64,000 bases of DNA from Halomonas sp. SSL-5 (lineage in GTDB: Bacteria; Pseudomonadota; Gammaproteobacteria; Pseudomonadales; Halomonadaceae). The translations under genes and the position numbers were made by a program. Below, one piece after another: positions 35,396 through 44,019 of the stretch (its first letter is position 1; each line of letters begins with the position of its first letter). The notes below the pieces were generated by a model, which made no database searches, was not told where the DNA came from, and worked only from the letters and a program-made list of their open reading frames with translations. Where the stretch lies: contig NZ_JAUYWF010000001.1 in the NCBI RefSeq assembly GCF_030708455.1, forward strand, positions 124,001-188,000, in the 5' to 3' direction.

Positions 35396-35805
35396 GGGGT
35401 CACCTTGCCGCGAAGGGCCTTGGTCTTGCCCTTGCGGGTCTTGGAATCGACCCGACGGCGCTGGGAACCTCGGGTCGGCCGGGTGGGCTTGCGTACCTTG
35501 CGCTGTTTCACCGCCTCGCGGATCAGTTCGCGCAGCCGCGTCAGGGCATCCTCGCGGTTCTGTTCCTGGGTGCGAAAGCGCTGGGCCTTGATGATCACCA
35601 CGCCGTCCTGGGTGATGCGCTGGTCGCCAAGGCTCAGCAGCCGCTCCTTGTAGAAGGGCGGCAGGCTGGAGCGCTGGATATCGAAGCGCAGGTGGATGGC
35701 GCTGGCCACCTTGTTGACGTTCTGGCCGCCGGCGCCCTGGGCGCGGATCGGGTTCAGCTCGATCTCCCAGTCGCCTAGCTCCACGCTGTTGGAAATTTTC
35801 AGCAT
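35392..35805 (-). CDS. arfB: ArfB, alternative ribosome-rescue hydrolase
   Basis: The product is 137 aa, the size of YaeJ/ArfB. The peptidyl-tRNA hydrolase loop is RAQGAGGQNVNKVASAIHLR, with the catalytic GGQ. The long basic C-terminal tail (KVRKPTRPTRGSQRRRVDSK) inserts into the empty mRNA channel of stalled ribosomes. It releases nascent chains from non-stop complexes. It forms a short minus-strand operon with the DUF3820 gene upstream and DUF1289 downstream. Confidence 0.95.
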   Translation of the reverse strand: MLKISNSVELGDWEIELNPIRAQGAGGQNVNKVASAIHLRFDIQRSSLPPFYKERLLSLGDQRITQDGVVIIKAQRFRTQEQNREDALTRLRELIREAVKQRKVRKPTRPTRGSQRRRVDSKTRKGKTKALRGKVTP

Positions 35806-35820
35806 CAGGTATTCCGGAAG

Positions 35821-36033
35821 TCAGGAACGCCGCAACGGCTCGAGCAGGTCGCCCAGGCCGTTGTGGTCGATCTCGTGCATCAGTGCGAGCAGGCGGCCCA
35901 GCTCGCTGTCGGGAAAGCCCTCGCGGGCGAACCACGCCAGGTAGGGGCCCGGCAGGTCGGCGAGCAGCCGGCCCTGGTACTTGCCGAAGGGCATGCGCAT
36001 CCTCACCAGCGTCAGGAGGTCCTCGGGCTTCAC
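35821..36033 (-). CDS. DUF3820 small protein
   Basis: The product is 70 aa from a GTG start with GAGG seven bases upstream. MRMPFGKYQGRLLADLPGPY and YLAWFAREGFPDSELGRLLA match DUF3820, described as a putative quorum-sensing-regulated virulence factor family and similar to exonuclease-accessory PFGKYKG motifs. No function is established. It lies 15 bases upstream of arfB. Confidence 0.85.
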   Translation of the reverse strand: MKPEDLLTLVRMRMPFGKYQGRLLADLPGPYLAWFAREGFPDSELGRLLALMHEIDHNGLGDLLEPLRRS

Positions 36034-36082
36034 GTTGCATCCTCGCGGGTGATGGAGTGGGCGGGAGGCCATGCTACCGGGA

Positions 36083-36991
36083 TCAGGTCGCCTTGCCCAT
36101 GGCCGGGAGTTCGTCCTCCAGTACCCGATTGCGCCCCTCGCGCTTGGCGCGATAGAGGGCCTGGTCGGCGCGCTCCATCACCGCATCGGCACTCTCGCCG
36201 GCGGTGAACTCGGTCACTCCCGCCGAGAGGGTCAGTGTCAGCGGGGGCTCTTCCAGGGGCGTGGCGGCGAGCCGCAGCCGCAGCCGCTCCATGGCTCGCC
36301 ACCCCTCGTACCTGGCGATGCCGGGCAGGACCACCATGAACTCCTCGCCGCCCATGCGCACCAGATGGTCGTGCTGGCGCAGGGTCGAGCGCATGCGCGA
36401 GGCCGCCTCGCGCAGCACGGCGTCACCGGCGGCGTGGCCGTGACGGTCGTTGACGCGCTTGAAGTGGTCCAGGTCGCAGGTCGCCACGCAGAGCGGGGTG
36501 GCGTAGCGCTGGCTGCGCGCGATCTCCTCCTCCAGCAGCGCCAGGCCGGCACGGCGGTTGAGCAGCCCGGTAAGCTCGTCGTGGCGGGCCAGGAACTCGA
36601 GGCGCTGCTCCATCCCCTTGCGCTCAGTGATGTCGACCACGAAGGTTACCTTCTTCACTGCCCCATCGGCGTCGATGATGCGCGCCGCCCGGGCCAGGAT
36701 ATTGCGCAACTCGCCATCCTTGCCGTGTACCTCCCACTCCTGGGCCAACTCCTCGTCGTCCTCGCCGGCGATGAAGCGTTCGTGGAGCTCGTGGAGGATC
36801 GTCCGGTTCGCCTCGGGCACCATCAGCGTGAAGTGGCGGCCGAGTAGCTCCTCCTCGCGGTAGCCGTAGAACTCGCAGTAGGCCGGATTGACCATCTCGA
36901 AGCGGCCTTCCGCGTCGGTCACGCAGATGCCGATGGGCGCGGCGTGGATCACCCGCGCCATGTTGTCGAAACGCTCCGGTGGCAGCGTCAT
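36083..36991 (-). CDS. PAS-GGDEF diguanylate cyclase
   Basis: The product is 302 aa. An N-terminal PAS domain with PAC segment (about 8-130: IHAAPIGICVTDAEGRFEMV to KKVTFVVDITERKGMEQRLE) precedes a GGDEF domain. The active-site motif is MGGEEF and the product-inhibition I-site RQHD lies five residues before it, so it should make c-di-GMP with feedback control. The PAS resembles cofactor- or redox-sensing types, but no ligand residues can be assigned. Its ATG overlaps the stop of the upstream EAL gene (ATGA). Confidence 0.92.
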   Translation of the reverse strand: MTLPPERFDNMARVIHAAPIGICVTDAEGRFEMVNPAYCEFYGYREEELLGRHFTLMVPEANRTILHELHERFIAGEDDEELAQEWEVHGKDGELRNILARAARIIDADGAVKKVTFVVDITERKGMEQRLEFLARHDELTGLLNRRAGLALLEEEIARSQRYATPLCVATCDLDHFKRVNDRHGHAAGDAVLREAASRMRSTLRQHDHLVRMGGEEFMVVLPGIARYEGWRAMERLRLRLAATPLEEPPLTLTLSAGVTEFTAGESADAVMERADQALYRAKREGRNRVLEDELPAMGKAT

Positions 36992-37782
36992 GAGTGGGCT
37001 CTCCTGGAGGGGGAAACATCGAGGACGGCGGCGAAGGCCGGCGCCAGGTCGGCACTCAGGGCATCGACGGCCGGGCGGGCGAAGAAGTAGCCCTGCTGCA
37101 GGGGAATGCCGGCCCGGTGGAGCCAGCGGGCTTCGCCGGCTTCCTCTACGCCCTCGGCGATCAGGAGGATGCCGAGTCGGCGGGCCATCGCCACCATGCC
37201 ATCGATCAGCGCCTGGCGGCGCGGGTCGTGATGGCAGCCCTGGATCAGCTGCCGGTCCAGCTTCAGCTTGTCCGGGGTAAGCTCGGTGAGCAGGTCGAGG
37301 TTGGCGTACCCGGTGCCGAAGTCATCCAGGGCGACCCGGAAGCCCATGCGCCGGTAGGCGGTGACGATATCGTGGAGATGCTCCCGGTCGGTGATCTGCT
37401 CCGACTCGACCACTTCGAAGACCAGCTTCTCCGGCGGCCAACCCACGCGCCGCGAGGCCTCCAGCGTGGCCTGGATGCACGCTTCGGGCTCATACACGGC
37501 ATTGGGCAGGAAGTTGATGGAGAGCGACTCCTGCATCCCCAGCCGGCTGGCCTGCTCGATGGCCTTGACGCGACAGGCCTGGTCGAAGCGATACAGCAGG
37601 TCATCGGTCACCTTGGACAGCACCTCGTAGGCGGATTCGCCCCGGGGCCCGCGTACCAGCGCCTCGTAGGCGTGGATCTCGCGCCGGTCCAGATCCACGA
37701 TAGGCTGAAAGGCCATGGTGATATCGAAGGGCAGCTCCCCCTCGCAGCGTTGGCAATGTCCGGCAACTCTCGCGCAGCCCAT
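36988..37782 (-). CDS. EAL phosphodiesterase with Cys-rich N-terminus, coupled to the cyclase gene
   Basis: The product is 264 aa. All EAL catalytic positions are kept: YEALVRG, SINFLPN, FEVVESE, LDDFGTGYAN, KLKLDR, IAEGVEE and LQQGYFFARP. The first 20 residues, MGCARVAGHCQRCEGELPFD, carry three cysteines and a histidine, suggesting a metal- or redox-sensitive patch. GGAGGACCC directly precedes the ATG at 37782, so the longer upstream frame is rejected. It degrades the product of the cyclase encoded immediately downstream. Confidence 0.88.
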   Translation of the reverse strand: MGCARVAGHCQRCEGELPFDITMAFQPIVDLDRREIHAYEALVRGPRGESAYEVLSKVTDDLLYRFDQACRVKAIEQASRLGMQESLSINFLPNAVYEPEACIQATLEASRRVGWPPEKLVFEVVESEQITDREHLHDIVTAYRRMGFRVALDDFGTGYANLDLLTELTPDKLKLDRQLIQGCHHDPRRQALIDGMVAMARRLGILLIAEGVEEAGEARWLHRAGIPLQQGYFFARPAVDALSADLAPAFAAVLDVSPSRRAHS

Positions 37783-37926
37783 GGGTCCTCCGGGGTTCTG
37801 TCTGCGATGGATACTCTCGTCGGGGTGGCCCCTGGGCACCCCGATGACGGATTTTTTGTCGTTGTGATGGCTGGCCTCAGGATACAGGCTTTTATCCGGC
37901 ATCGTCCGGCGCTCGGTCTCAAGCGG

Positions 37927-38796
37927 TCAGCCTCGCGCCGGCAGCGTCAGCAGCAGCGACTCGCCTGCCAGCCCCTGGGCCACGCGGCTGGCGAGAATTG
38001 CAAGGATGCCCTCGTGCTCGCCCACCAGTCGCGTGGTGGTGACGGTGAGCCCCGGTGACGCCGCCATGGCCTGCTCGCAGATCTCGGCGATGTCGCCGCC
38101 CTCGCCGGCGTGGCGGCCGGGGGAGAGGAACAGCATGGCCAGGATCACCTCGCGCCCGGCCAGCGCCCGCGAGGCCAGCAGGTCGGCCAGCAGCGGCTCG
38201 TTGAAGCGATACTGGTCGCCATCGCGCCGCTCCATGGAGGCGAAGGTGACGCAACCGGCCTCTTCACTCAGCAACGCCCCGAGCTGCCCGGTCACATAGT
38301 TGCGCACCGCGGCGACCTCGGGGATCGGGCTGCCATGGTCGACCAGCACTACCGTCGGCCTGTGCCTCTCGCTCCTGTCCCCGCGCGCCATGGCCGCGCG
38401 GACATTGTCGGCCAGCAGCCGCGCCAGGCGCAGGTCGAGCCCCGCGAGGGAGTCCACCAGCGGCGCCGCCACCCTGATGGCGAGCCGCGGGTGCTTCGCC
38501 TGTACCTCCGCCAGGCGCTCCGGCAAGTAGCCGGTCAGCGCCTGGCTGGGGCCGAAGAAGAAGGGCACGATGAGCAGCTCGGTCACGCCCTGTGCCGCCA
38601 GGCGCTCGGCCAGCGGGCCCAGCGTCACCGCCTTCTCGCCTTCCAGCTGCTCGGCGGGGATCTTGTGGGAGTGGAGCAGCGAGGCGGCCTCCACCGGCTC
38701 CCCGGTGGCCTGGGCCAGGGCCCTGGCCAGGCGGCGCAGGTTGAGCGTGGCCTGGGGGCGCAGGGAGCCGTTGTCGACGAGCAGGATGCGTTTCAT
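37927..38796 (-). CDS. CbiX-like sirohydrochlorin chelatase, two tandem domains
   Basis: The product is 289 aa with two CbiX-type halves. The first begins RILLVDNGSLRPQATLNLRR and has LLIVPFFFGPSQALTGYLPE. The second has VVLVDHGSPIPEVAAVRNYV and VILAMLFLSPGRHAGEGGDI. The metal-binding His of the HGS motif is present only in the second half; the first has Asn (DNGS). The enzyme class inserts Co2+ or Fe2+ into sirohydrochlorin in B12 or siroheme synthesis. The single intact site suggests one active centre, or a divergent role. No other cobalamin gene is nearby. Confidence 0.78.
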   Translation of the reverse strand: MKRILLVDNGSLRPQATLNLRRLARALAQATGEPVEAASLLHSHKIPAEQLEGEKAVTLGPLAERLAAQGVTELLIVPFFFGPSQALTGYLPERLAEVQAKHPRLAIRVAAPLVDSLAGLDLRLARLLADNVRAAMARGDRSERHRPTVVLVDHGSPIPEVAAVRNYVTGQLGALLSEEAGCVTFASMERRDGDQYRFNEPLLADLLASRALAGREVILAMLFLSPGRHAGEGGDIAEICEQAMAASPGLTVTTTRLVGEHEGILAILASRVAQGLAGESLLLTLPARG

Positions 38797-38993
38797 GTAA
38801 GGCCTCGGAGGGTGGGGCAGGGGGTGGCATGGCCGGGCGGCTCTCCACACTACCCAGCGACGGCGGTGCTGAAAAGTGCCATGAACCAGGAGCCGCGTGG
38901 CAAAAGGCGGTGCAAGGGGAGGGCGCGACATGGAACAATGAGCCTGTTAAGGGCTACACCCGAGTCGATGTGACACCAACCGAGCGAGGTCCC

Positions 38994-39725
38994 ATGAATC
39001 CCACCATCGAACTGCTCAAGTCCCACCGCTCCGTGCGCAAGTTCACCGACCAGCCGGTCTCCCGGGCGCTGCTGGAGGAGCTGGTCAGCGCCGGCCAGGC
39101 CGCCGCCACCTCCAGCCATGTGCAGGCCTACAGCATCATCCATGTGAAGAAGCCCGAGAACCGCGAGGCGATCGCCGAACTGGCCGGCGGTCAGCGCTAT
39201 ATCGCCACCTGCGGCGCCTTCCTGGTGTTCTGTGCCGACATGAAGCGCCCCACCGAGGCGGCCGAGCGCACCGGTGCGCGGGTGGTGCGCGGCATGACCG
39301 AGCAGCTGCTGGTGGCCAGCGTGGATACCGCGCTGATGGCCCAGAACGTGGCCGTTGCCGCCGAATCGGAAGGGCTGGGCATCTGCTACATCGGCGGCAT
39401 TCGCAACAACCCCCAGCAGATCAGCGATCTGCTGGGCCTGCCGGATCACGTCTACCCGGTGTTCGGCATGTGCCTGGGCTATCCGGCCCACGACCCCGAC
39501 GTGAAGCCGCGCCTGCCGGTGGAGGCGATCCTCAAGGAGGACAGCTACCACGACGACAGCGAGCTGGTGGCGGCCTATGACGACGCCATGCACGCCTACT
39601 ACCAGTCCCGGAAGGGTGGCCCCAAGGACACCACCTGGTCGCAGAACCTGACCCCGCTGTTCGACACCAAGCTGCGCCCCCACATGCGCGAGTTCCTGGT
39701 CAAGCGTGGCTTCGAGATGAAGTGA
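38994..39725 (+). CDS. nfsA: NfsA-type oxygen-insensitive NADPH nitroreductase
   Basis: The product is 243 aa. MNPTIELLKSHRSVRKFTDQ, SSHVQAYSIIHV and EGLGICYIGGIRNNPQQISD are typical of the NfsA subgroup of FMN nitroreductases. It carries out two-electron reduction of nitroaromatics and quinones and may protect against redox stress. The ATG at 38994 follows GAGCGAGGTCCC. It stands alone, divergent from cbiX and convergent with the YgjV-like gene. Confidence 0.9.
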   Translation: MNPTIELLKSHRSVRKFTDQPVSRALLEELVSAGQAAATSSHVQAYSIIHVKKPENREAIAELAGGQRYIATCGAFLVFCADMKRPTEAAERTGARVVRGMTEQLLVASVDTALMAQNVAVAAESEGLGICYIGGIRNNPQQISDLLGLPDHVYPVFGMCLGYPAHDPDVKPRLPVEAILKEDSYHDDSELVAAYDDAMHAYYQSRKGGPKDTTWSQNLTPLFDTKLRPHMREFLVKRGFEMK

Positions 39726-39753
39726 TCCGGCAGTGTGAGGCTGGCGCCCCGGT

Positions 39754-40293
39754 TCAGGCGTCGCTGCCCTCGAACGCCTCGGGGTAGCGCCGCCTGGCCC
39801 GCCACAGGCGCCAGATGGTGATGGCGTTGGTGACCACCACCAGCGCCTCGGCCAGCGAGCCGCCCACGGCGCCCGCCAGCAGGTGGCTGAGCAGCCAGGC
39901 CACCGCCGCCAGGCCCAGCATCACGCGCATGGGGATGCCGCGCAGCAGGAACATGCCCACCGTGCCCAGCACCATGGCCACCAGCGCGGGCAGATCCGCC
40001 CAGCCCTGCCAGGTCGCCAGCGCCGCCACGCCGCTGGCGACCAGCACCCCGGCCATCACCCTGGTGCTGCCCGGGTAGCGGCGAGCCAGGGCGATGCGCA
40101 CGATCACCAGCAGGCTCAGCGCCGCCGCGGTCCAGCTCTCCAGGAACAGGAACTGCAGGGCGAAGGCCACGTTGGCCGAGATCAGCAACACCAGCAGGCG
40201 CTCGTCGCGCTTGCTGGCGAAGGCCAGGAGGCACAGCAGCAGGGCGACCAGGCCGAAGAACTGGCCCGCCATGACGGTGGTGCCTTCCAACAT
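39754..40293 (-). CDS. YgjV-family inner-membrane protein
   Basis: The product is 179 aa with about six hydrophobic helices: FFGLVALLLCLLAFAS, AFALQFLFLESWTAAALSLL, VMAGVLVASGVAALATWQ and others. KRDERLLVLLISANVAFALQ and ALVVVTNAITIWRLWR fit the YgjV family, of unknown function. An AGAGAGA purine run precedes the ATG at 40293; the second Met (40272) is also possible. Confidence 0.78.
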   Translation of the reverse strand: MLEGTTVMAGQFFGLVALLLCLLAFASKRDERLLVLLISANVAFALQFLFLESWTAAALSLLVIVRIALARRYPGSTRVMAGVLVASGVAALATWQGWADLPALVAMVLGTVGMFLLRGIPMRVMLGLAAVAWLLSHLLAGAVGGSLAEALVVVTNAITIWRLWRARRRYPEAFEGSDA

Positions 40294-40406
40294 CGTGATC
40301 TCTCTCTAATGTATGGTCGGGCGCCCAGCATAGCCGGCCGGGGCGTGGTTGACGCAAGGTACCCGGGCCGCGCATCTTGGCAGCGTCACCAATCGCTGGA
40401 GCCCTC

Positions 40407-40976
40407 ATGGAAACGCTGCTCGATGCACGCTCGGATGTGACCCAGGCGGCGCTGGCCGCCATCGCCCATATGCCCACCGCCAGCCTGCCGGTGCTGATGG
40501 ATGATGACTTCGCCCGCCGGCTCACCGATGCCGACTTCATGCGCATCGCCGTGCTGCTGGCGCAGAAGAGCTTCGATGAGGGCGGCTGCCCCATCGGCGC
40601 GCTGATCATCGACAACGCCACCCGGCGCATCGTCGGCAAGGGCCATAACACCCTGGTGCAGGAGAATCACCCCTACCACCACGGCGAGACCTCGGCTATC
40701 CGCGATGCCGGGCGCATCGACTTCAGCCGCACCACGCTGTTCACCTCGCTGAGCCCCTGCGAGATCTGCGCCACGCTGCTGACCATGCGCGGCTTCTCCC
40801 GGGTGGTGGTGGGCGATGTCACCAACGCCTCGGGCACCGAGCCGCTGCTCAAGGCCAGGGGCGTGCGCGTGGATATCCTCGAGGATCCGCGCGGCATCGA
40901 GCTCTACGCCCGCTTCCGCGCCGAGAAGCCCGAGCTCGACCTCGAGGACTGGAAGGGGCTCTGCGCCACACGCTGA
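40407..40976 (+). CDS. cytidine/deoxycytidylate-type deaminase, cytosine-deaminase-like
   Basis: The product is 189 aa. The zinc-site motifs are HHGETSAIRDAG (His and catalytic Glu) and LSPCEICATLL (two Cys). FDEGGCPIGALIIDNATRRI and GHNTLVQENHPYH resemble the yeast Fcy1 type of cytosine deaminase. It probably deaminates a free pyrimidine or related base. An N-terminal extension of about 40 residues (SDVTQAALAAIAHMPTASLP) precedes the deaminase core. The start at 40407 is chosen over a TTG 30 bases upstream. Confidence 0.85.
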   Translation: METLLDARSDVTQAALAAIAHMPTASLPVLMDDDFARRLTDADFMRIAVLLAQKSFDEGGCPIGALIIDNATRRIVGKGHNTLVQENHPYHHGETSAIRDAGRIDFSRTTLFTSLSPCEICATLLTMRGFSRVVVGDVTNASGTEPLLKARGVRVDILEDPRGIELYARFRAEKPELDLEDWKGLCATR

Positions 40977-41002
40977 TCTCCGTCGGGGGGAGTCGCCGAG
41001 CC

Positions 41003-41770
41003 CTATTCCAGCCGCTGCGCCAGGGCCTCCATGAAGGCCCGGATACGCGCGGCGTTGGTGCCCACGTCGCTGGCGCCGAGCCGCGAGGCAGAGCGCATGT
41101 CGACCCGAATGCCGTCCGGCATCTCGGTCAGGCGGATCACCACATCGTCCTTGAAGCCGAACCAGAGGGTTGTAGCGGTGGCCTCCAGCCTGGCGTCGCC
41201 CGCCACGGCGATCTCCCAGCCGGCTTCGCGCGCCTCGGCCGCGGCGGCGGCCATCACTACGTCGAGGGGCTCAGCGAGTACCAGCGGCTGGATGTCCGGG
41301 TAGGCCTCGCGCTGCTGGCGGGCGGTCGCCTCGCCGGGGTAGTCCACGGCATTGGGCGCGGCCTCCCGGGGCGCGACCAGGGCCTCGAAGGCGGGCGGGT
41401 CCTGCATGTCGGTGGTGATGTCGTGGATGGGGGGCACCGCCCGGGCCTGCTGCAGCTGCATCCAGGGCATCGCGACCAGCCCCAGCCCCGCCAGGATCAC
41501 CAGGCCGCCGAGCAGCGCCGGCCGGGCGCGGCGGGTGAAGGCGGCGATGATCAACCCCACCAGGCCCAGACCGGCGGCGCCGAGGGCGACGAAGGCACCG
41601 TAGCGTAGCAGGCTGAAGGCATCCCCCAGGGTGAGCAGCCCGGTGCGATAGGCCGGCCCCGCCCCGGCCATGGACAGCGCCGCCAGCAGGGCCAGGATGC
41701 CCCCGACCAGTGCCACCTTGAAGGCCAGTCCCGCGCCGCGATGTCCCGATCTCATGTGGTCTGGTGTCAT
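41003..41770 (-). CDS. DUF1499 membrane protein
   Basis: The product is 255 aa. Three hydrophobic helices (ALVGGILALLAALSMAGAG, GAFVALGAAGLGLVGLIIAA, GGLVILAGLGLVAMPW) precede a DUF1499 domain with PPAFEALVAPREAAPNAVDY and VDMRSASRLGASDVGTNAAR. Its function is not established. The ATG at 41770 has GAGGA upstream, better than the Met five codons earlier. It ends the lemA/TPM operon, starting 18 bases after the preceding stop. Confidence 0.85.
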   Translation of the reverse strand: MTPDHMRSGHRGAGLAFKVALVGGILALLAALSMAGAGPAYRTGLLTLGDAFSLLRYGAFVALGAAGLGLVGLIIAAFTRRARPALLGGLVILAGLGLVAMPWMQLQQARAVPPIHDITTDMQDPPAFEALVAPREAAPNAVDYPGEATARQQREAYPDIQPLVLAEPLDVVMAAAAAEAREAGWEIAVAGDARLEATATTLWFGFKDDVVIRLTEMPDGIRVDMRSASRLGASDVGTNAARIRAFMEALAQRLE

Positions 41771-41788
41771 GCCGGTTCCTCGCATCGG

Positions 41789-42406
41789 TCAGTCCAGCAC
41801 GATCAGGTGGTTGGGCAGCTCGTTGCGCTCGTGGGTGGCCGGCACCTGCTCCTTGAGATGCTCGCCGCAGGCGTCGATGCACTCGAGGAAGCCCTGCAGG
41901 GTCTCGCCTTCCTTCACCCGCTGGGTGAAGGCCTCAACGATGGACTGCCAGGTCTCGTCGCCGATGCGCGCCGAGATGCCCCGGTCGACCAGGATCTCCA
42001 CATAGCGCTCGGCCTCGGAGACGAAGATCAGCATCCCCGTTCCCCCTTCGGTATGGTGAAGCTCCTGTTCCAGGAACTGCCGCCGGGCCAGGTTGGCCGC
42101 TCGCCAGTGGCGCACCCCTCGCGGGATCAGCCGGGTGGTGATGGCGGGGCGGCGGAACACCAGGCCCAGCACGATGAAGGTCGCCCATTGCACCAGCGTC
42201 AGTTCCCAGGCCGAGAACCAGCCGGGAAAGTAGTTGATCGCACCGGGCACCACCAGGGCCAGCAGGCCCGCCCAGAGCAGCGGGATATAGGCGTAGTTGT
42301 CCGCCCGCGGTGCCAGCACGGTGACCAGCTCGGCATCGGTATCGCGCTCGACCCGATTGATCGCCTCGGCTACCTGGCGCTGCTCGTCTTCGCTCAATAA
42401 GGCCAT
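41789..42406 (-). CDS. TPM-domain membrane protein
   Basis: The product is 205 aa. The TPM-like domain (LSEDEQRQVAEAINRVERDT, DAELVTVLAPR; later GTGMLIFVSEAERYVEILVD, RGISARIGDETWQSIVEAFT) is interrupted by two membrane helices (IPLLWAGLLALVVPGAINYF and LTLVQWATFIVLGLVFRRP). This matches the second TPM gene often found after ygcG-like genes. TPM domains have been linked to phosphatase activity and PSII repair in plants; the bacterial role is unclear. Confidence 0.85.
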   Translation of the reverse strand: MALLSEDEQRQVAEAINRVERDTDAELVTVLAPRADNYAYIPLLWAGLLALVVPGAINYFPGWFSAWELTLVQWATFIVLGLVFRRPAITTRLIPRGVRHWRAANLARRQFLEQELHHTEGGTGMLIFVSEAERYVEILVDRGISARIGDETWQSIVEAFTQRVKEGETLQGFLECIDACGEHLKEQVPATHERNELPNHLIVLD

Positions 42407-42481
42407 GGGGGTCGTGATCTCCGAATCCTGAATGTCATGTCGGTGTCGCCACCGGAAGGGGGCGGCTCGGTAGGGCGCTGC

Positions 42482-43246
42482 TTACCAGCCGCCGGATGCA
42501 CCGCCGCCACCGAAGCCGCCGCCACCGCCGCCGAAACCACCCCCGCCGCCGAAGCCGCCGCCACCGCGGGAGCCGCCGCCCAGTGCACCGCCCAGCAGCA
42601 TGCCGGCCAGCAGGCCGCCGCGACCACCGCGCACCAGGCTCATGACGATCACGAACATCACGAAGAAGAGGATCGATGCCGGTCCCTTGGGGCCCTGCTC
42701 GCCGGGCGGGGCGTTGGCGGTGGCGGTGGCGGTGGTATCCATGGGCTCGCCGCCCAGCACCCGGATCATCGCCGCCACGCCCTCGCTGATGCCGCGGGCA
42801 TAGTCACCCTCGCGGAAGGCCGGCGTCAGGGTCTGGTTGATGATCGCCGAGGACTGGGCGTCGGTCAGGCGCCCCTCGAGGCCATAGCCGACCTCGATGC
42901 GCACCTTGCGCTCGTTGGGCGCGACGATCAGCAGGGCGCCGTTGTCCTCCTCGGCCTGGCCGATGCCCCAGTGGCGCCCCAGCTGATAGCCATACTCCTC
43001 GATGGGGACGCCCTGAAGCTCGGACAGGGTGGCCACCACCAGCTGCTCGGTGGTGGCCTCCTCGTGGGCCGCGAGCTGCGCGCTCAGGCGAGACTCGGTG
43101 GTGGGGTCCAGCAGTTCGGCCTGGTCTACCACGCGGCCGGTCAGGTCGGGAAAGTCGAGCTCCTGGGCTTGAACGTCCTGGGCCTGAAGCCCGACGGCCG
43201 TCGTCAGCAGCAGCGCCAGCAGCGGAATGCGCAGAAGATCGCTCAT
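42482..43246 (-). CDS. secreted YgcG-like TPM protein with Gly-rich tail
   Basis: The product is 254 aa. A signal peptide (LLRIPLLALLLTTAVGLQAQ) is followed by a TPM domain (FPDLTGRVVDQAELLDPTTE, NGALLIVAPNERKVRIEVGY). A single C-terminal membrane helix (ASILFFVMFVIVMSLVRGG) and a long Gly/Phe-rich tail ending GGGGASGGW complete it. The TPM domain is placed outside the cytoplasmic membrane. Its start overlaps the lemA stop (ATGA), a widespread pairing. Confidence 0.9.
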   Translation of the reverse strand: MSDLLRIPLLALLLTTAVGLQAQDVQAQELDFPDLTGRVVDQAELLDPTTESRLSAQLAAHEEATTEQLVVATLSELQGVPIEEYGYQLGRHWGIGQAEEDNGALLIVAPNERKVRIEVGYGLEGRLTDAQSSAIINQTLTPAFREGDYARGISEGVAAMIRVLGGEPMDTTATATANAPPGEQGPKGPASILFFVMFVIVMSLVRGGRGGLLAGMLLGGALGGGSRGGGGFGGGGGFGGGGGGFGGGGASGGW

Positions 43247-43875
43247 TCAAACTCCACCTGGGGGGCCTGGTCCGCGTTCTCGGTCGTGGCTTCGAAACTC
43301 TCGCGCAGCGCCATGTCGCTGTAGAGGATGGTGTGCCACAGGCGACCGGGGAAGGTGCGGATCTCGGTGTTGTATCGCTCGACCGCGGTGATGTAATCGC
43401 GCCGCGCCACGGCGATGCGGTTCTCGGTGCCCTCCAGTTGCGACTGCAGGGCCAGGAAGTTCTGGTTCGATTTAAGCTCGGGATAGCGCTCCGATACCGC
43501 CATCAGCCGGCTCAGCGCGCCGGTCAGCTGCTGCTGGGCCTGCTCGAACTGGCGCATCTTCTGCGGGTCGTCCAGCGACTCGGCGTCGATCTGGATCGAG
43601 GTGGCCTTGGCCCTTGCCTCCACCACGGCGGTCAGGGTCTCCTGCTCCTGGCGGGCAAACCCCTTGACCGTCTCGACCAGGTTGGGCACCAGGTCCGCGC
43701 GCCGCTGGTACTGGTTCTCCACCTGGGCCCAGGTGGACTTCACCTGTTCGTCATAGGTGGGGATGTTGTTGACGCCGCAACCCGTCAGCAGCACCGCCAT
43801 GATCAGCACAAGGGCGAACCGCCAGACGCGAGGGTCGGGTAGCGTGGAGTGTCTCGTCGGCATGGGGGCAGTCAT
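43243..43875 (-). CDS. lemA: LemA-family lipoprotein
   Basis: The product is about 210 aa. The signal ends in a lipobox LLTGCG (Cys33), followed by NNIPTYDEQVKSTWAQVENQ, YQRRADLVPNLVETVKGFA and SNQNFLALQSQLEGTENRIA, the LemA four-helix signature. LemA proteins are membrane-anchored and of unknown role, almost always next to TPM genes as here. The start is uncertain among Met codons at 43875 and 43863; the first has AGG just upstream. Confidence 0.9.
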   Translation of the reverse strand: MTAPMPTRHSTLPDPRVWRFALVLIMAVLLTGCGVNNIPTYDEQVKSTWAQVENQYQRRADLVPNLVETVKGFARQEQETLTAVVEARAKATSIQIDAESLDDPQKMRQFEQAQQQLTGALSRLMAVSERYPELKSNQNFLALQSQLEGTENRIAVARRDYITAVERYNTEIRTFPGRLWHTILYSDMALRESFEATTENADQAPQVEFE

Positions 43876-44019
43876 CCTGTCGATGTGAGTCGATGTGAAG
43901 AGAAGACCCCCAAGGTACAGCTCAGGCTGATGCGAAGGAAGCGACGTCATGCAGACACGCCTCCAGCCGACATATCAAGGACCGATGCCGACCATCACCG
44001 CCGATCACGCTCTGCCCGG

